This document shows, in pieces, positions 1-7,599 of a stretch of DNA of 12,927 nt; position 1 is the stretch's first letter, and every line of letters starts with the position of its first letter. Below the pieces are notes generated by a model that saw nothing but the letters and a program-made list of their open reading frames with translations, did not search any database and was not told the DNA's origin. The stretch covers positions 1-12,927 of the forward strand of contig JAOZSS010000052.1 of NCBI GenBank assembly GCA_029939545.1. The letters are read 5' to 3'. The translations under genes were made by a program, and so were the position numbers. This DNA is from Kiritimatiellia bacterium (GTDB lineage Bacteria; Verrucomicrobiota; Kiritimatiellia; UBA8416; JABMPJ01).

Positions 1-1
1 A

Positions 2-571
2 CTCACCGGCGGTATTGCGTGCGGAAAGAGCCTGGTGGCTTCGTACATGTCAACCCGTGGTGTTGAGATGTGTGAGGCCGATGAGCTTGCTCACCAGGCC
101 TTGGTCCAGGGCACCACAGTCTACGAGGCTGTGGTGCAGCATTTTGGCGGAGAGATTGTGGCGGACTCGGGGGCGATTGACCGTACGGTCCTGGCCGAGC
201 GGGTGTTTGGGGCTGCGGAGGATCGCGCGGCGCTGAATGCGCTGGTGCATCCGGCCGTAGAGAAAGCATGGAACGCCTGGCTACAGGAGCGGCAGGCCGC
301 CATGGCCGTGGTCGTGGTGCCTTTGCTGTTTGAGGCGGGGTATGGAGACGGGTGGGATGCCGTCGTCTGTGTATGCGCATCACGCGTGACACGCATGGCT
401 CGCTTGCGGGAACGGGGATTGACAGATGATCAGGCCAAGGCGCGGATCGATGCGCAATGGCCGGAGCGAGAGAAGATCGCACGCGCCGACTATGCAGTGT
501 GGAATGATGGAACGCCGGAATGCCTGGAGACCCAGGTCGTGAGGGTTTTGGATAGCATGAAGAGAGGGTAG
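2..571 (+). CDS. coaE: Dephospho-CoA kinase, 5' end cut by window
   Basis: This enzyme phosphorylates the 3'-hydroxyl of dephospho-CoA, the last step of cytosolic coenzyme A synthesis. The open frame enters at base 2 and reads LTGGIACGKS, the CoaE form of the Walker A P-loop, so only a handful of N-terminal residues lie outside the window; 189 residues are visible against a usual length near 200. Further family features are the CEADELAH stretch about 15 residues after the P-loop (acidic residue at the nucleotide/substrate site) and the VVVVPLLFEAGYGDGWD segment, which matches the conserved 'PLLfE' strand. The GTG at 35 is inside the kinase fold and is not the start. The stop is 2 bp before the rho start, and the rho Shine-Dalgarno lies inside the last coaE codons, so the two genes are co-transcribed and probably translationally coupled. 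In PVC bacteria polA is often the upstream neighbour (from memory). Confidence 0.95.
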   Translation, partial: LTGGIACGKSLVASYMSTRGVEMCEADELAHQALVQGTTVYEAVVQHFGGEIVADSGAIDRTVLAERVFGAAEDRAALNALVHPAVEKAWNAWLQERQAAMAVVVVPLLFEAGYGDGWDAVVCVCASRVTRMARLRERGLTDDQAKARIDAQWPEREKIARADYAVWNDGTPECLETQVVRVLDSMKRG

Positions 572-573
572 GT

Positions 574-2073
574 ATGGCTCAGAGAAAAAGCAACTCATCG
601 CGTCGTCAGGGTCGTGGTCGTGGTCGCCGACCGGTCAACGGCAATGTCGCCGTCGATGGTGAACCACGTTTCAACAGGCCGGTCCGCAGCGCGGACGGCG
701 ACCAGGGCAGCAGTGGCGAGAAAGGCGGGAAGGGCGAAGAGCCGCCTCGCAAGGACGGTCCGATGCTCAGCCTGTTTGAGCTCCAGGAAAGATCTGTTCC
801 CGAGCTGTGCGAGTTCGCTGACAAGCAAGGCCTGACAGACCTGGGCGCTTTGCAGAAACATGAACTGATCTTCGAGATTCTCAATGAGCATGCGCACCAG
901 GGCGGCTGCATGAACAGCCACGGGGTGCTGGAGATTCTCCCCGACGGTTTCGGCTTCCTCCGCTCCGAACACAGCAACTACCAGCCGTGCCCCGAGGATA
1001 TCTATGTGTCCCCTTCTCAGATTCGCCGTTTTTCCCTGCGTACGGGCGACTTGGTGGCCGGGGAGATTCGGGAGCCGAAAGAGAAGGAGCGCTTCTTCGC
1101 GCTGCTTCGTGTGAACGAGATCAACGGCCAGCCCGCCGACGGGACGCGCCGGATGGTTCCGTTCGAAAACCTGACCCCGATCTTCCCCGATCAGCGTATC
1201 GACCTCGAAAATGGGCAGAACGAGGTGTCGATGCGGGTGATGGACCTCTTTACGCCGATCGGCATGGGGCAGCGCGGAGTGATCGTGGCCCCGCCGCGTA
1301 CCGGTAAGACGGTACTGCTGCAGAAGATCGCCAACAGTATCTCGGCCAATCATCCGGATGTACACCTGATCATTCTTCTGATCGACGAGCGTCCCGAGGA
1401 AGTGACCGATATGCAGCGCAACACCAAGGCACACGTGATCAGTTCCACGTTCGACGAGACGCCTGAGCGGCACGTGCAGGTGGCGGAGCTGGTGATCGAG
1501 ATGTCCAAGCGCATGGTGGAGTGCGGCGGGGAGGTGGTGATCCTGCTCGACAGCATCACGCGTCTGGCGCGCGCCTACAATACGCTTCAGCCGCACAGTG
1601 GCAAGATCCTCTCGGGTGGCGTGGATGCCAATGCGCTGCACAAACCTCGTCGTTTCTTCGCCGCGGCACGCAACATCGAGGACGGCGGCAGTCTTACCAT
1701 CATGGCGACGGCTCTTGTGGAAACGGGCAGTCGAATGGATGACGTCATTTTCGAGGAATTCAAGGGGACCGGTAACCTCGAGCTCTGTCTGGACCGCTCC
1801 CTCGTCGAGAAACGGGTGTTTCCTGCCATCAACGTGGAGAAGTCTGGTACGCGCAAGGAAGAACTCTTGCTTCATCCTGATGAGCTGGCGCGGATCTGGA
1901 CCCTGCGTCGCGCCATCAATGGCGTTCCAGCCGTGGAGGCCATGGAAATGATCGTGAAGCGCTTGAAGAAGACCAAGAGCAACGCTGAGTTCCTGTTGAC
2001 ATTGAAAGAATACGGGGGCTTGGGCCGTGGGGAGGGGCTCTCGCCCGACTGGTTCGGAATACCGAACCGCTAA
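574..2073 (+). CDS. rho: Transcription termination factor Rho
   Basis: Rho is the hexameric RNA-dependent ATPase/translocase that ends untranslated transcripts. The 499-residue product is about 80 longer than E. coli Rho. Residues 1-62 are an extra basic, disordered-looking tail (RGRGRR, from three GGTCGY hexamers at 610-627). The Rho N-terminal helical region (about 66-110) and the cold-shock-like RNA-binding domain follow, with RNP1-type DGFGFLRS at 124-131. The RecA-like ATPase has Walker A APPRTGKT at 239-246 (E. coli has PPKAGKT, so the first Lys is Arg here but the catalytic GKT is kept), LIDERPEEVTDM at 269-280, Walker B VVILLDSITR at 321-330, the Q-loop LSGGVDANAL at 346-355, and the R-loop region KGTGNLEL at 397-404. 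About 20 extra residues follow the usual C-terminus. The start is ATG 574 with AGAGAGGG at 561-568, 5 bp upstream. It is the second gene of the coaE-rho unit. Confidence 0.98.
   Translation: MAQRKSNSSRRQGRGRGRRPVNGNVAVDGEPRFNRPVRSADGDQGSSGEKGGKGEEPPRKDGPMLSLFELQERSVPELCEFADKQGLTDLGALQKHELIFEILNEHAHQGGCMNSHGVLEILPDGFGFLRSEHSNYQPCPEDIYVSPSQIRRFSLRTGDLVAGEIREPKEKERFFALLRVNEINGQPADGTRRMVPFENLTPIFPDQRIDLENGQNEVSMRVMDLFTPIGMGQRGVIVAPPRTGKTVLLQKIANSISANHPDVHLIILLIDERPEEVTDMQRNTKAHVISSTFDETPERHVQVAELVIEMSKRMVECGGEVVILLDSITRLARAYNTLQPHSGKILSGGVDANALHKPRRFFAAARNIEDGGSLTIMATALVETGSRMDDVIFEEFKGTGNLELCLDRSLVEKRVFPAINVEKSGTRKEELLLHPDELARIWTLRRAINGVPAVEAMEMIVKRLKKTKSNAEFLLTLKEYGGLGRGEGLSPDWFGIPNR
2051..2068 (+). 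repeat. Perfect 7-bp hairpin at the end of rho
   Basis: GGTTCGG at 2051-2057 and CCGAACC at 2062-2068 form a perfect inverted repeat with the 4-nt loop AATA. It ends 2 bp before the rho stop codon and encodes the last residues WFGIPN. No T-tract follows, so it is not a standard intrinsic terminator. It could act in mRNA processing or stabilise the rho message end, or be chance; the sequence does not decide. Confidence 0.5.
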
Positions 2074-2080
2074 GGAGCGA

Positions 2081-2111
2081 TACCCCCTCCCCACGGCCTT
2101 CGCTGGGGGTA
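2081..2111 (+). repeat. Inverted repeat in the rho-tig gap
   Basis: TACCCCC at 2081-2087 and GGGGGTA at 2105-2111 are perfect inverted 7-mers around a 17-nt loop, which itself holds CCCC that could pair alternatively with the same G-run. It fills the middle of the 78-bp rho-tig gap, right after the rho stop. There is no following T-run. It may be a weak terminator, an attenuator or a processing site separating the coaE-rho and tig-clpPX units. Confidence 0.45.
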
Positions 2112-2151
2112 GGTGGAGAGCTGTGAGCCGTGAACGATCCTTGGAGAAGAT

Positions 2152-3447
2152 ATGAACGTTAAGATTGAAGATGCTGGCCCGTGCCGGAAGATGATGCATA
2201 TTGCGACGACGAGCGAGGAAGTCCGCGAGGACTACGAGGAGCTTCTGGGCTGGTTCCGCAAGGGCGGGCGCGTGCCCGGGTTTCGTAAGGGCAAGGCCCC
2301 CACGAAAGTAATCGAGGCCCAGTACAAGAACGACCTGACCGAATCGGCCAAGGATCGCCTGGTGCCGCGTTTCTATCGCGCTGCGTTGGAAGAGCAGGGC
2401 GTCACCCCTGTGGCCATCGTGGGCGTTCAGAATGTTGAATTCACGAAGGATACCGGGTTGGCGTTCGACGTGATGATTGACGTGCCACCCGACTTCAAGC
2501 TGCCGAAGTACATGAAGATTTCGCTGAAGCGCAAAGCGGTTGAGGTAGCCGATGACGATGTGCAGAAGGCGTTCGACTCCGTGCTGGAACAGCAGTCCCG
2601 TTTCGAGGATGACGATGACGGTACGCTCGAGGACGGCAACCTGGTGAAGCTGGACTACAATGGCGTATGCGACGAGCAGCCGGTCAAAGAGTTGGCCCCG
2701 GACGCCCCGGAGCTGGACGAAGGAACAGATTTCTGGGCCATGCTGGGTCAGCGTGAGTTCCTGCCCGGGGTGGATGCGTCCCTGCGGGGGGCCAAGGTGG
2801 GGGACGAGGTAAAGGCGGAGATTGCCTTCCCCGAAGATTTTGCTACGGAGATCCTGCGAGGCAAGACGGCCTCCTACACGCTGACGATCAAGGCGCGTCG
2901 TGCCCGCAAACTTCCGGAAGTGAACGAGGAGTTTCTCAAGCCGTTTGAGGTGGATAGTGAAGCGGCGCTGCGGCAGCGTATCCGCGATGACATTCAGCAG
3001 AACCGCGAGCAGCAGGAAGATGCCCGCCTCAAGCAGGAGATCGGCACTCACCTACTCAAGAAAACCAAGTTCGACCTTCCTCAGTCGGTGGTGCAGCAGG
3101 AAATGCAGATGATGGTGCGTAGTATGGTGGACCGTATTGCCATGCAGGGCGCATCGCGCGAGCAGATCGAGGAACAGCAGTCCCAGATCGTGGAGTCTGC
3201 CACCGAGGCATCGAAAGAGCGTGTTCAACTCATGTACGTCCTGAGCCGTATTGCGGAAGAGGAATCGATCTCGGTTTCGAACGAGGAATTGGATCAACGC
3301 CTGGAAACTATGGCGACGAGCTACGGGATGACGGCTGACAAGCTCAAGAGCGAGCTGGAGAAGCGTAACGCGCTCGAGCGGATGCAAAGCGACATCCGCG
3401 ACGAGAAGACGCTGGACTTTCTCCTCGAGAACGCCAAGGTTAAGTAG
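2152..3447 (+). CDS. tig: Trigger factor, ribosome-bound chaperone/prolyl isomerase
   Basis: Trigger factor docks at the ribosomal exit tunnel and shields new chains, with peptidyl-prolyl isomerase activity. The 431 residues match the usual length (E. coli 432). The N-terminal ribosome-binding domain carries the signature GFRKGKAP at 43-50. The FKBP-type isomerase domain spans about 155-250, with GNLVKLDYNG early, LGQREFLPGVD in the middle and FPEDFATEILRGK late. The remainder is the helical SurA-like arm domain, Gln- and charge-rich, ending in LLENAKVK. The start is ATG 2152, with GGAG at 2143-2146 five bp upstream. It is the first gene of the classical tig-clpP-clpX unit. Whether it reads through from rho or has its own promoter is not clear; I see no strong promoter in the 78-bp gap. 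Confidence 0.97.
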   Translation: MNVKIEDAGPCRKMMHIATTSEEVREDYEELLGWFRKGGRVPGFRKGKAPTKVIEAQYKNDLTESAKDRLVPRFYRAALEEQGVTPVAIVGVQNVEFTKDTGLAFDVMIDVPPDFKLPKYMKISLKRKAVEVADDDVQKAFDSVLEQQSRFEDDDDGTLEDGNLVKLDYNGVCDEQPVKELAPDAPELDEGTDFWAMLGQREFLPGVDASLRGAKVGDEVKAEIAFPEDFATEILRGKTASYTLTIKARRARKLPEVNEEFLKPFEVDSEAALRQRIRDDIQQNREQQEDARLKQEIGTHLLKKTKFDLPQSVVQQEMQMMVRSMVDRIAMQGASREQIEEQQSQIVESATEASKERVQLMYVLSRIAEEESISVSNEELDQRLETMATSYGMTADKLKSELEKRNALERMQSDIRDEKTLDFLLENAKVK

Positions 3448-3489
3448 GTCGGAGATCAGAGGTTGGAAGTTGGATATCGGAAGTCGGAT
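3448..3489 (+). repeat. Six tandem degenerate heptamers (RTYRGAN)
   Basis: Immediately after the tig stop codon the sequence divides into six contiguous 7-bp units with no gap: GTCGGAG, ATCAGAG, GTTGGAA, GTTGGAT, ATCGGAA, GTCGGAT. All fit RTYRGAN, with T and GA invariant and transitions elsewhere except at the last base. The array fills 42 of the 60 bp between tig and clpP and stops just before the clpP Shine-Dalgarno. A 7-bp period cannot preserve a reading frame, so it is not decayed coding sequence. Similar purine-rich heptamer runs occur, as I recall, between genes of some environmental bacteria, but I cannot name a documented family. Confidence 0.75.
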
Positions 3490-3507
3490 TCAAGAGAGGG
3501 TTGATTT

Positions 3508-4116
3508 ATGACGGTACAGAATCAGGCGCTGGTGCCTATTGTGGTGGAGCAGACGGGGCGCGGTGAGCGGGCCTATGACATTTTCTCACGCTTGCTCAAG
3601 GATAGAATCCTTTTTATCGGGTCGGGTATCAACGACGACATCAGCAACCTGATCATTGCGCAGTTGCTCTTCCTGCAGGCGGAGGATGCCAAGAAGGATA
3701 TCAGCATCTACGTCAACTCGCCGGGAGGTTCCGTCACGGCCGGACTTGCGATCTATGACACGATCCAGTTCCTGAAATGCGACGTGGCGACCTATTGTGT
3801 CGGCCAGGCCGCGAGCATGGGGGCCGTGCTGTTGGCCTCCGGTACGGCAGGCAAGCGCTTCGCGCTGCCCAATGCGCGTATCATGATTCACCAGCCGTGG
3901 GGTGGCGCGCAGGGCCAGGCGTCGGATATCAGTATTCAGGCCAAGGAGATCCTGCGGTTGCGTGATCGGATCAACGAGATTCTGGCACACCATACCAACA
4001 AGGCTATCGATGAGATTGCCGCCGATACGGATCGCGATTTCTTCATGTCGGCTGCCGATGCCAGGGACTATGGCCTGGTGGATGAGGTCGTGGTCAAGAG
4101 CAAGAAGGAGGCCTGA
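3508..4116 (+). CDS. clpP: ATP-dependent Clp protease proteolytic subunit
   Basis: ClpP forms the tetradecameric serine-protease barrel fed by ClpX. The 202-residue product is standard length. The catalytic triad is complete with exact family spacing: Ser103 in QAASMGAVLLASG, His128 in MIHQPWGG, and Asp177 in DRDFF. The substrate-binding SPGGSVTAG lies at 71-79 and the handle-helix region follows His128. The N-terminus LVPIVVEQTGRGERAYDIFSR is typical of processed housekeeping ClpP. The start is ATG 3508 with AGAGAGGG at 3493-3500 seven bp upstream, the same Shine-Dalgarno octamer as rho. clpX begins 2 bp after the stop, so the protease and its unfoldase are co-expressed. Confidence 0.98.
   Translation: MTVQNQALVPIVVEQTGRGERAYDIFSRLLKDRILFIGSGINDDISNLIIAQLLFLQAEDAKKDISIYVNSPGGSVTAGLAIYDTIQFLKCDVATYCVGQAASMGAVLLASGTAGKRFALPNARIMIHQPWGGAQGQASDISIQAKEILRLRDRINEILAHHTNKAIDEIAADTDRDFFMSAADARDYGLVDEVVVKSKKEA
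4107..4111 (+). promoter_or_regulatory. Strong ribosome binding site fixing the clpX GTG start
   Basis: GGAGG lies inside the last clpP codons, within AAGAAGGAGGC, seven bp before GTG 4119. It supports the GTG as the clpX start rather than any later codon. It also means ribosomes finishing clpP uncover the site, favouring coupled synthesis of the two subunits. Confidence 0.8.
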
Positions 4117-4118
4117 GC

Positions 4119-5375
4119 GTGGAGTCGTCCGATGGTCCCGTAACATGCAGTTTCTGTGGCAAGCGCCGCGAGACGGTCAGCGGCCTCGTGACGGGGCCGG
4201 GTGTCAACATCTGCGATGTATGTGTTGAGCTCTGCAATGGCCTCTTGGCGAAAGACAACGAACCGGTTGAGAAGGTGGACGTGCGCCCCAGTCTCGTGGT
4301 GCCCAAGCCGCATGAAATCAAGGGGTATCTCGATGATTACGTGATCGGTCACGCCCATACTAAGAAGGTTCTCTCGGTGGCGGTTCACAACCACTACAAG
4401 CGACTCAAGCAGGAATCCCACTTCGCAGAGGATCATCCCTTCTCAGACGTCGAGATCGAGAAGAGCAACATTATGCTGATCGGGCCCACCGGCTCCGGGA
4501 AAACGCTCATGGCGCGTTCCCTGGCCAAGCTGCTGGACGTGCCGTTCTCGATCGTGGATGCCACGACGCTGACGGAGGCGGGCTACGTGGGTGAGGATGT
4601 TGAGAACATCCTGCTGAGCCTGATTCAGAGCGCGGATGGCGACGTGGCGCGTGCTGAGACGGGCATTGTCTACGTGGACGAGATCGACAAGATCGGGCGC
4701 AAAACGGAGAACGTTTCCATCACGCGCGACGTATCCGGTGAGGGCGTGCAGCAGGCCCTGCTCAAGATTCTCGAGGGCACGATGGCCCGGGTGCCGCCCG
4801 GCGGCGGTCGTAAGCACCCGCAACAGGAATACATCAAGATCAACACCGAACACATCCTCTTCATCTGCGGAGGTGCCTTTGTGGGGTTGGATGGCATTGT
4901 GAAGCGGCGCATGGGATCCCAACAGATCGGGTTCCTGGAACCGGAGAGCCGTGCCGTTACCGGTGTGGGTGATGGTGGAATTGAGCCGGAGGACCTGGTC
5001 AAGTATGGCCTGATTCCTGAGCTCATCGGACGCCTGCCTATCGTAACGACATTGGCCGAACTGACCGAGGACCAGCTGGTGGAGATCTTGGTCAAGCCGC
5101 GCAACTGCATGGTGAGTCAGTACCAGAAACTGCTCGCCATGGAGGATATCAATCTGAGCTTTACCGACAGTGCACTCCGCGAAATGGCGGCTCTCTCGGT
5201 TAACCGTGGAACGGGTGCCCGGGGACTGCGCGCGATTATCGAGCGTCTGATGCTGGACGTGATGTATGAAGCACCCCGACACTCAGCCACGAACGCTCTT
5301 CGCGTAACCAAGCGCATGGTGACCGGTCAGGTCCAGTTCCCTGAACCGGACACCCGCATGAAGCGGATCGCTTAG
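4119..5375 (+). CDS. clpX: ATP-dependent Clp protease ATP-binding subunit ClpX
   Basis: ClpX is the hexameric AAA+ unfoldase that recognises substrates and threads them into ClpP. The 418 residues begin with a zinc-binding domain: Cys10, Cys13, Cys32 and Cys35, with the same spacing as E. coli. The AAA+ core has Walker A GPTGSGKT at 122-129, pore-1 loop GYVG at 155-158, Walker B IVYVDEID at 183-190, the RKH pore loop at 231-233, the ClpP-docking IGF loop at 270-272, the arginine finger Arg305 in ELIGRLP, and sensor-2 Arg368 in TGARGLR. All key residues are present. GTG is the start, chosen for the strong upstream Shine-Dalgarno and because it leaves the normal short lead to the zinc finger. 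The TAG stop overlaps the convergent cca stop by 4 bp. Confidence 0.98.
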   Translation: MESSDGPVTCSFCGKRRETVSGLVTGPGVNICDVCVELCNGLLAKDNEPVEKVDVRPSLVVPKPHEIKGYLDDYVIGHAHTKKVLSVAVHNHYKRLKQESHFAEDHPFSDVEIEKSNIMLIGPTGSGKTLMARSLAKLLDVPFSIVDATTLTEAGYVGEDVENILLSLIQSADGDVARAETGIVYVDEIDKIGRKTENVSITRDVSGEGVQQALLKILEGTMARVPPGGGRKHPQQEYIKINTEHILFICGGAFVGLDGIVKRRMGSQQIGFLEPESRAVTGVGDGGIEPEDLVKYGLIPELIGRLPIVTTLAELTEDQLVEILVKPRNCMVSQYQKLLAMEDINLSFTDSALREMAALSVNRGTGARGLRAIIERLMLDVMYEAPRHSATNALRVTKRMVTGQVQFPEPDTRMKRIA

Positions 5376-6718
5376 CCTCTGATCTGTTCGCTGAGCCAGG
5401 CCCTCAACGACGCACGCTCGGGAAATCGGTCTTCCAGCTGCGCTTCGTAGGCCTTGCGCAGCCAATGCCCGATCTGTGGGCCTTCCTGGATACCCATATC
5501 GAGGATATCACCCCCGCTGATCCATGCTGGAGGGAGGGCCGGCTCATTGGCCATCTCCTCCTGGAAAGCCACCAGGCGATCGTAGTTGTCCAGCTCCCCG
5601 TGACTTCCCACGCAGTCGAGCCGATGCAGCTCAAGCTCGACCGGGAAGGTGGGCGCTCCCACCATGCGGCGGAGCGTTGCACGGCGCATGCGCGGCACGT
5701 CCATCGTGCGCATGTGGCCACGTACGCAGGCGGTGATGAAGTCGATGTCGTCATTCGGAAACCGCAGCCGGCGCAGGATCTCAACGGTCATGTCGCCGCC
5801 CACCGTTGCGTGCCGATTGAAACGGATGCGGTCGGTATCGGTTGTGATAGTAGGGGGTTTGCCCACGTCGTGGAGTAGAACCGCCCATGCCAGCCGTGGG
5901 GAAGGCGACTCCATCTCGTTCAACATGAGCACGGTGTGCTCGAAGACGTCGCCTTCCGGGTGAAACTGCGGCGGCTGTAGTGTGCCCCGCATGGCGCTGA
6001 TCTCGGGGAGCAGTGGCTCCAGAAGGTCCAACTCGTCCAGCAGCATGAGCGCGTCGCCAGCCCGCGGCGACTCGGTGAGAATGCGGGTCAGCTCGTCGCG
6101 AATCCGCTCGGCGGCTATGTCGGCGACCTGTCCGGCCTGTTCACGAATGGCGTCGGCCGTGGCGGTATTGAGCTGGAACTCGAGCACGGACGTGAACCGT
6201 ACAGCGCGCAGCATGCGCAGGTGGTCTTCCTTGAACCGGGTGGCCGGGTGGCCGACACAGCGCACGATTCGATCATCCAGATCGCGCTGCCCTTCGACGA
6301 AGTCGATGATCCGGTTGTCCTTCCCGATATCCATGAAGAGTGCGTTGATCGTGAAGTCGCGGCGAAGGGCGTCGGTTTTCGGGTCGCTGAACGTGACGCT
6401 GTCGGGGTGACGGCCATCATGGTAGCCGTGGTCGGCCCGGAAGGTGGCAATCTCGACTTCTTCCGAATCGATCCGCACGCGCACGACGCCGAAGCATTTG
6501 CCTGTCGTCATGGCTCCGGGGAAAAGACCCTCGACCACGTCAGGTAGCGCCTCCGTGGCCACGTCATAGTCGACGGGCGTACGGTTAAGGAGCCTGTCGC
6601 GCACGCAGCCCCCGGCAAGGTATGTTGTGAAACCCTTTGCGGCAAGTCGCTCAATGACCGCAACAGCCGCTCGGTATGCGGCGGCGGGGTCTGATTTTCC
6701 TGGAGAAGCGTTGCCCAT
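5372..6718 (-). CDS. cca: CCA tRNA nucleotidyltransferase / poly(A) polymerase family with HD domain
   Basis: This is a class II nucleotidyltransferase that most likely adds or repairs the 3'-CCA of tRNA; a poly(A) polymerase role cannot be excluded. The 448 residues show the head motif GGCVRD at 36-41, metal-binding Asp50 and Asp52 in DYDVAT, the RRDFTINAL motif at 119-127, EDHLRMLRAVRF at 164-175 and ERIRDELTRIL at 204-214. A C-terminal HD phosphohydrolase domain follows, with HDVGK at 283-287 and a likely metal His261 in FEHT. The tail GDILDMGIQEGPQIGHWL is the usual end of this family. The start is ATG 6718, with AGAGAGGA at 6721-6728 two bp upstream. It lies 8 bp after the phosphorylase stop, so the two form an operon. 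The stop overlaps clpX tail to tail, leaving no space for a terminator. Confidence 0.9.
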   Translation of the reverse strand: MGNASPGKSDPAAAYRAAVAVIERLAAKGFTTYLAGGCVRDRLLNRTPVDYDVATEALPDVVEGLFPGAMTTGKCFGVVRVRIDSEEVEIATFRADHGYHDGRHPDSVTFSDPKTDALRRDFTINALFMDIGKDNRIIDFVEGQRDLDDRIVRCVGHPATRFKEDHLRMLRAVRFTSVLEFQLNTATADAIREQAGQVADIAAERIRDELTRILTESPRAGDALMLLDELDLLEPLLPEISAMRGTLQPPQFHPEGDVFEHTVLMLNEMESPSPRLAWAVLLHDVGKPPTITTDTDRIRFNRHATVGGDMTVEILRRLRFPNDDIDFITACVRGHMRTMDVPRMRRATLRRMVGAPTFPVELELHRLDCVGSHGELDNYDRLVAFQEEMANEPALPPAWISGGDILDMGIQEGPQIGHWLRKAYEAQLEDRFPERASLRAWLSEQIRG

Positions 6719-6726
6719 GATCCTCT

Positions 6727-7578
6727 CTACTCGGAATCAGCGGGGGATACTCCCACCCGCCCGATGAATGCACTCACGAGTTGGCGCATGCTGGGTGTGG
6801 CGACGCGCGTGACGGCGATCACCTCGTCGTGTGACAGCGCTTCGTTGCCTATGGCGGCCGCTCGATTGGTGATGCAGGAGAGTCCCGCCACCTTGAGCCC
6901 CAGCGCGCTCGCCATGATGGCTTCCGGCACGGTCGACATGCCGACGGCATCAGCCCCCATCGATGCATACGCGCGCACCTCGGCCGGTGTTTCGTAGGAG
7001 GGGCCACTGACGGCCACGTAGATGCCGTGTGCCAGGGCAATGCCCCGCTCCGTGGCCACCGCGTCGAGCTGTGTCCGCAGTTCCGGGGTGTAAAGTCGGG
7101 TCAAGTCGGGGAAGCGTGGGCCCAACTCCGGTCGATGCGGGCCCGGCAGCGGGTTGGTGCCCATGGCGTTGATATGGTCATCGATCACCATCAGATCGCC
7201 CGGTTTCAGGTTTGCCCGGATGCCGCCGGCTGCATTCGTGATGAGCAGCGTCTCCGCTCCAAGGGCATGGGCGAGAAATGCCGGAAAAATCACGGGCTCC
7301 CACGAGCTGCACCCGTACCGGTGGCGGCGGCCCTGGAAGACAAGGCAGGTGCCGTTGCCCGTATCGGCGAGGTGGAGCGCTCCGGCGTGGCCCTTTACGG
7401 CGGCGGGTCCCAGCACGGGGATCCTGTCATAAGGAACGGTCTGCAACAGCGTCCAGTCATCAATCGCGGCACCCCATCCGGATCCCAGGATGGCTGCGGT
7501 TGATGGGGTCGGGTTGCCCAGTTGTTCGCGCAATGCATCGGCGCTGCTTTGCAGCGCGTCACTATCGATGGGTTTCAT
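6727..7578 (-). CDS. Purine nucleoside phosphorylase, trimeric type
   Basis: The enzyme splits purine nucleosides with phosphate into base and ribose-1-phosphate. The frame runs upstream to 7746, but those 56 codons lie over the divergent aminomutase gene and promoter, so I place the start at ATG 7578 (283 residues, normal length; GGAG about 12 bp upstream is a little far). Family motifs: ILGSGWG at 30-36 (phosphate-binding Ser33), GHAGAL at 63-68, His86, TNAAGG at 114-119, GPSYETPAE at 192-200 with purine-binding Glu196, VGMSTVPE at 212-219, and SCITNRAA with Asn238. The Glu/Asn pair indicates 6-oxopurines (inosine, guanosine, possibly deoxy forms or xanthosine). Odd: after His86 the usual YEGY loop is YGCS, so the conserved Glu is missing. 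It is the first gene of an operon with cca. Confidence 0.92.
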   Translation of the reverse strand: MKPIDSDALQSSADALREQLGNPTPSTAAILGSGWGAAIDDWTLLQTVPYDRIPVLGPAAVKGHAGALHLADTGNGTCLVFQGRRHRYGCSSWEPVIFPAFLAHALGAETLLITNAAGGIRANLKPGDLMVIDDHINAMGTNPLPGPHRPELGPRFPDLTRLYTPELRTQLDAVATERGIALAHGIYVAVSGPSYETPAEVRAYASMGADAVGMSTVPEAIMASALGLKVAGLSCITNRAAAIGNEALSHDEVIAVTRVATPSMRQLVSAFIGRVGVSPADSE

Positions 7579-7599
7579 GGCGTGTTGATACTCCGTGAT

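Noticed and set aside
595..3051. 818-codon open frame on the minus strand across rho and tig
   Set aside because: It is an antisense shadow of two certain genes. High GC and codon bias suppress stops in this frame; the product has no recognisable domain and no ribosome binding site.
4443..5282. 279-codon minus-strand frame opposite clpX
   Set aside because: Antisense to a fully conserved AAA+ gene, with His/Arg/Leu-rich composition typical of reverse-complement translation.
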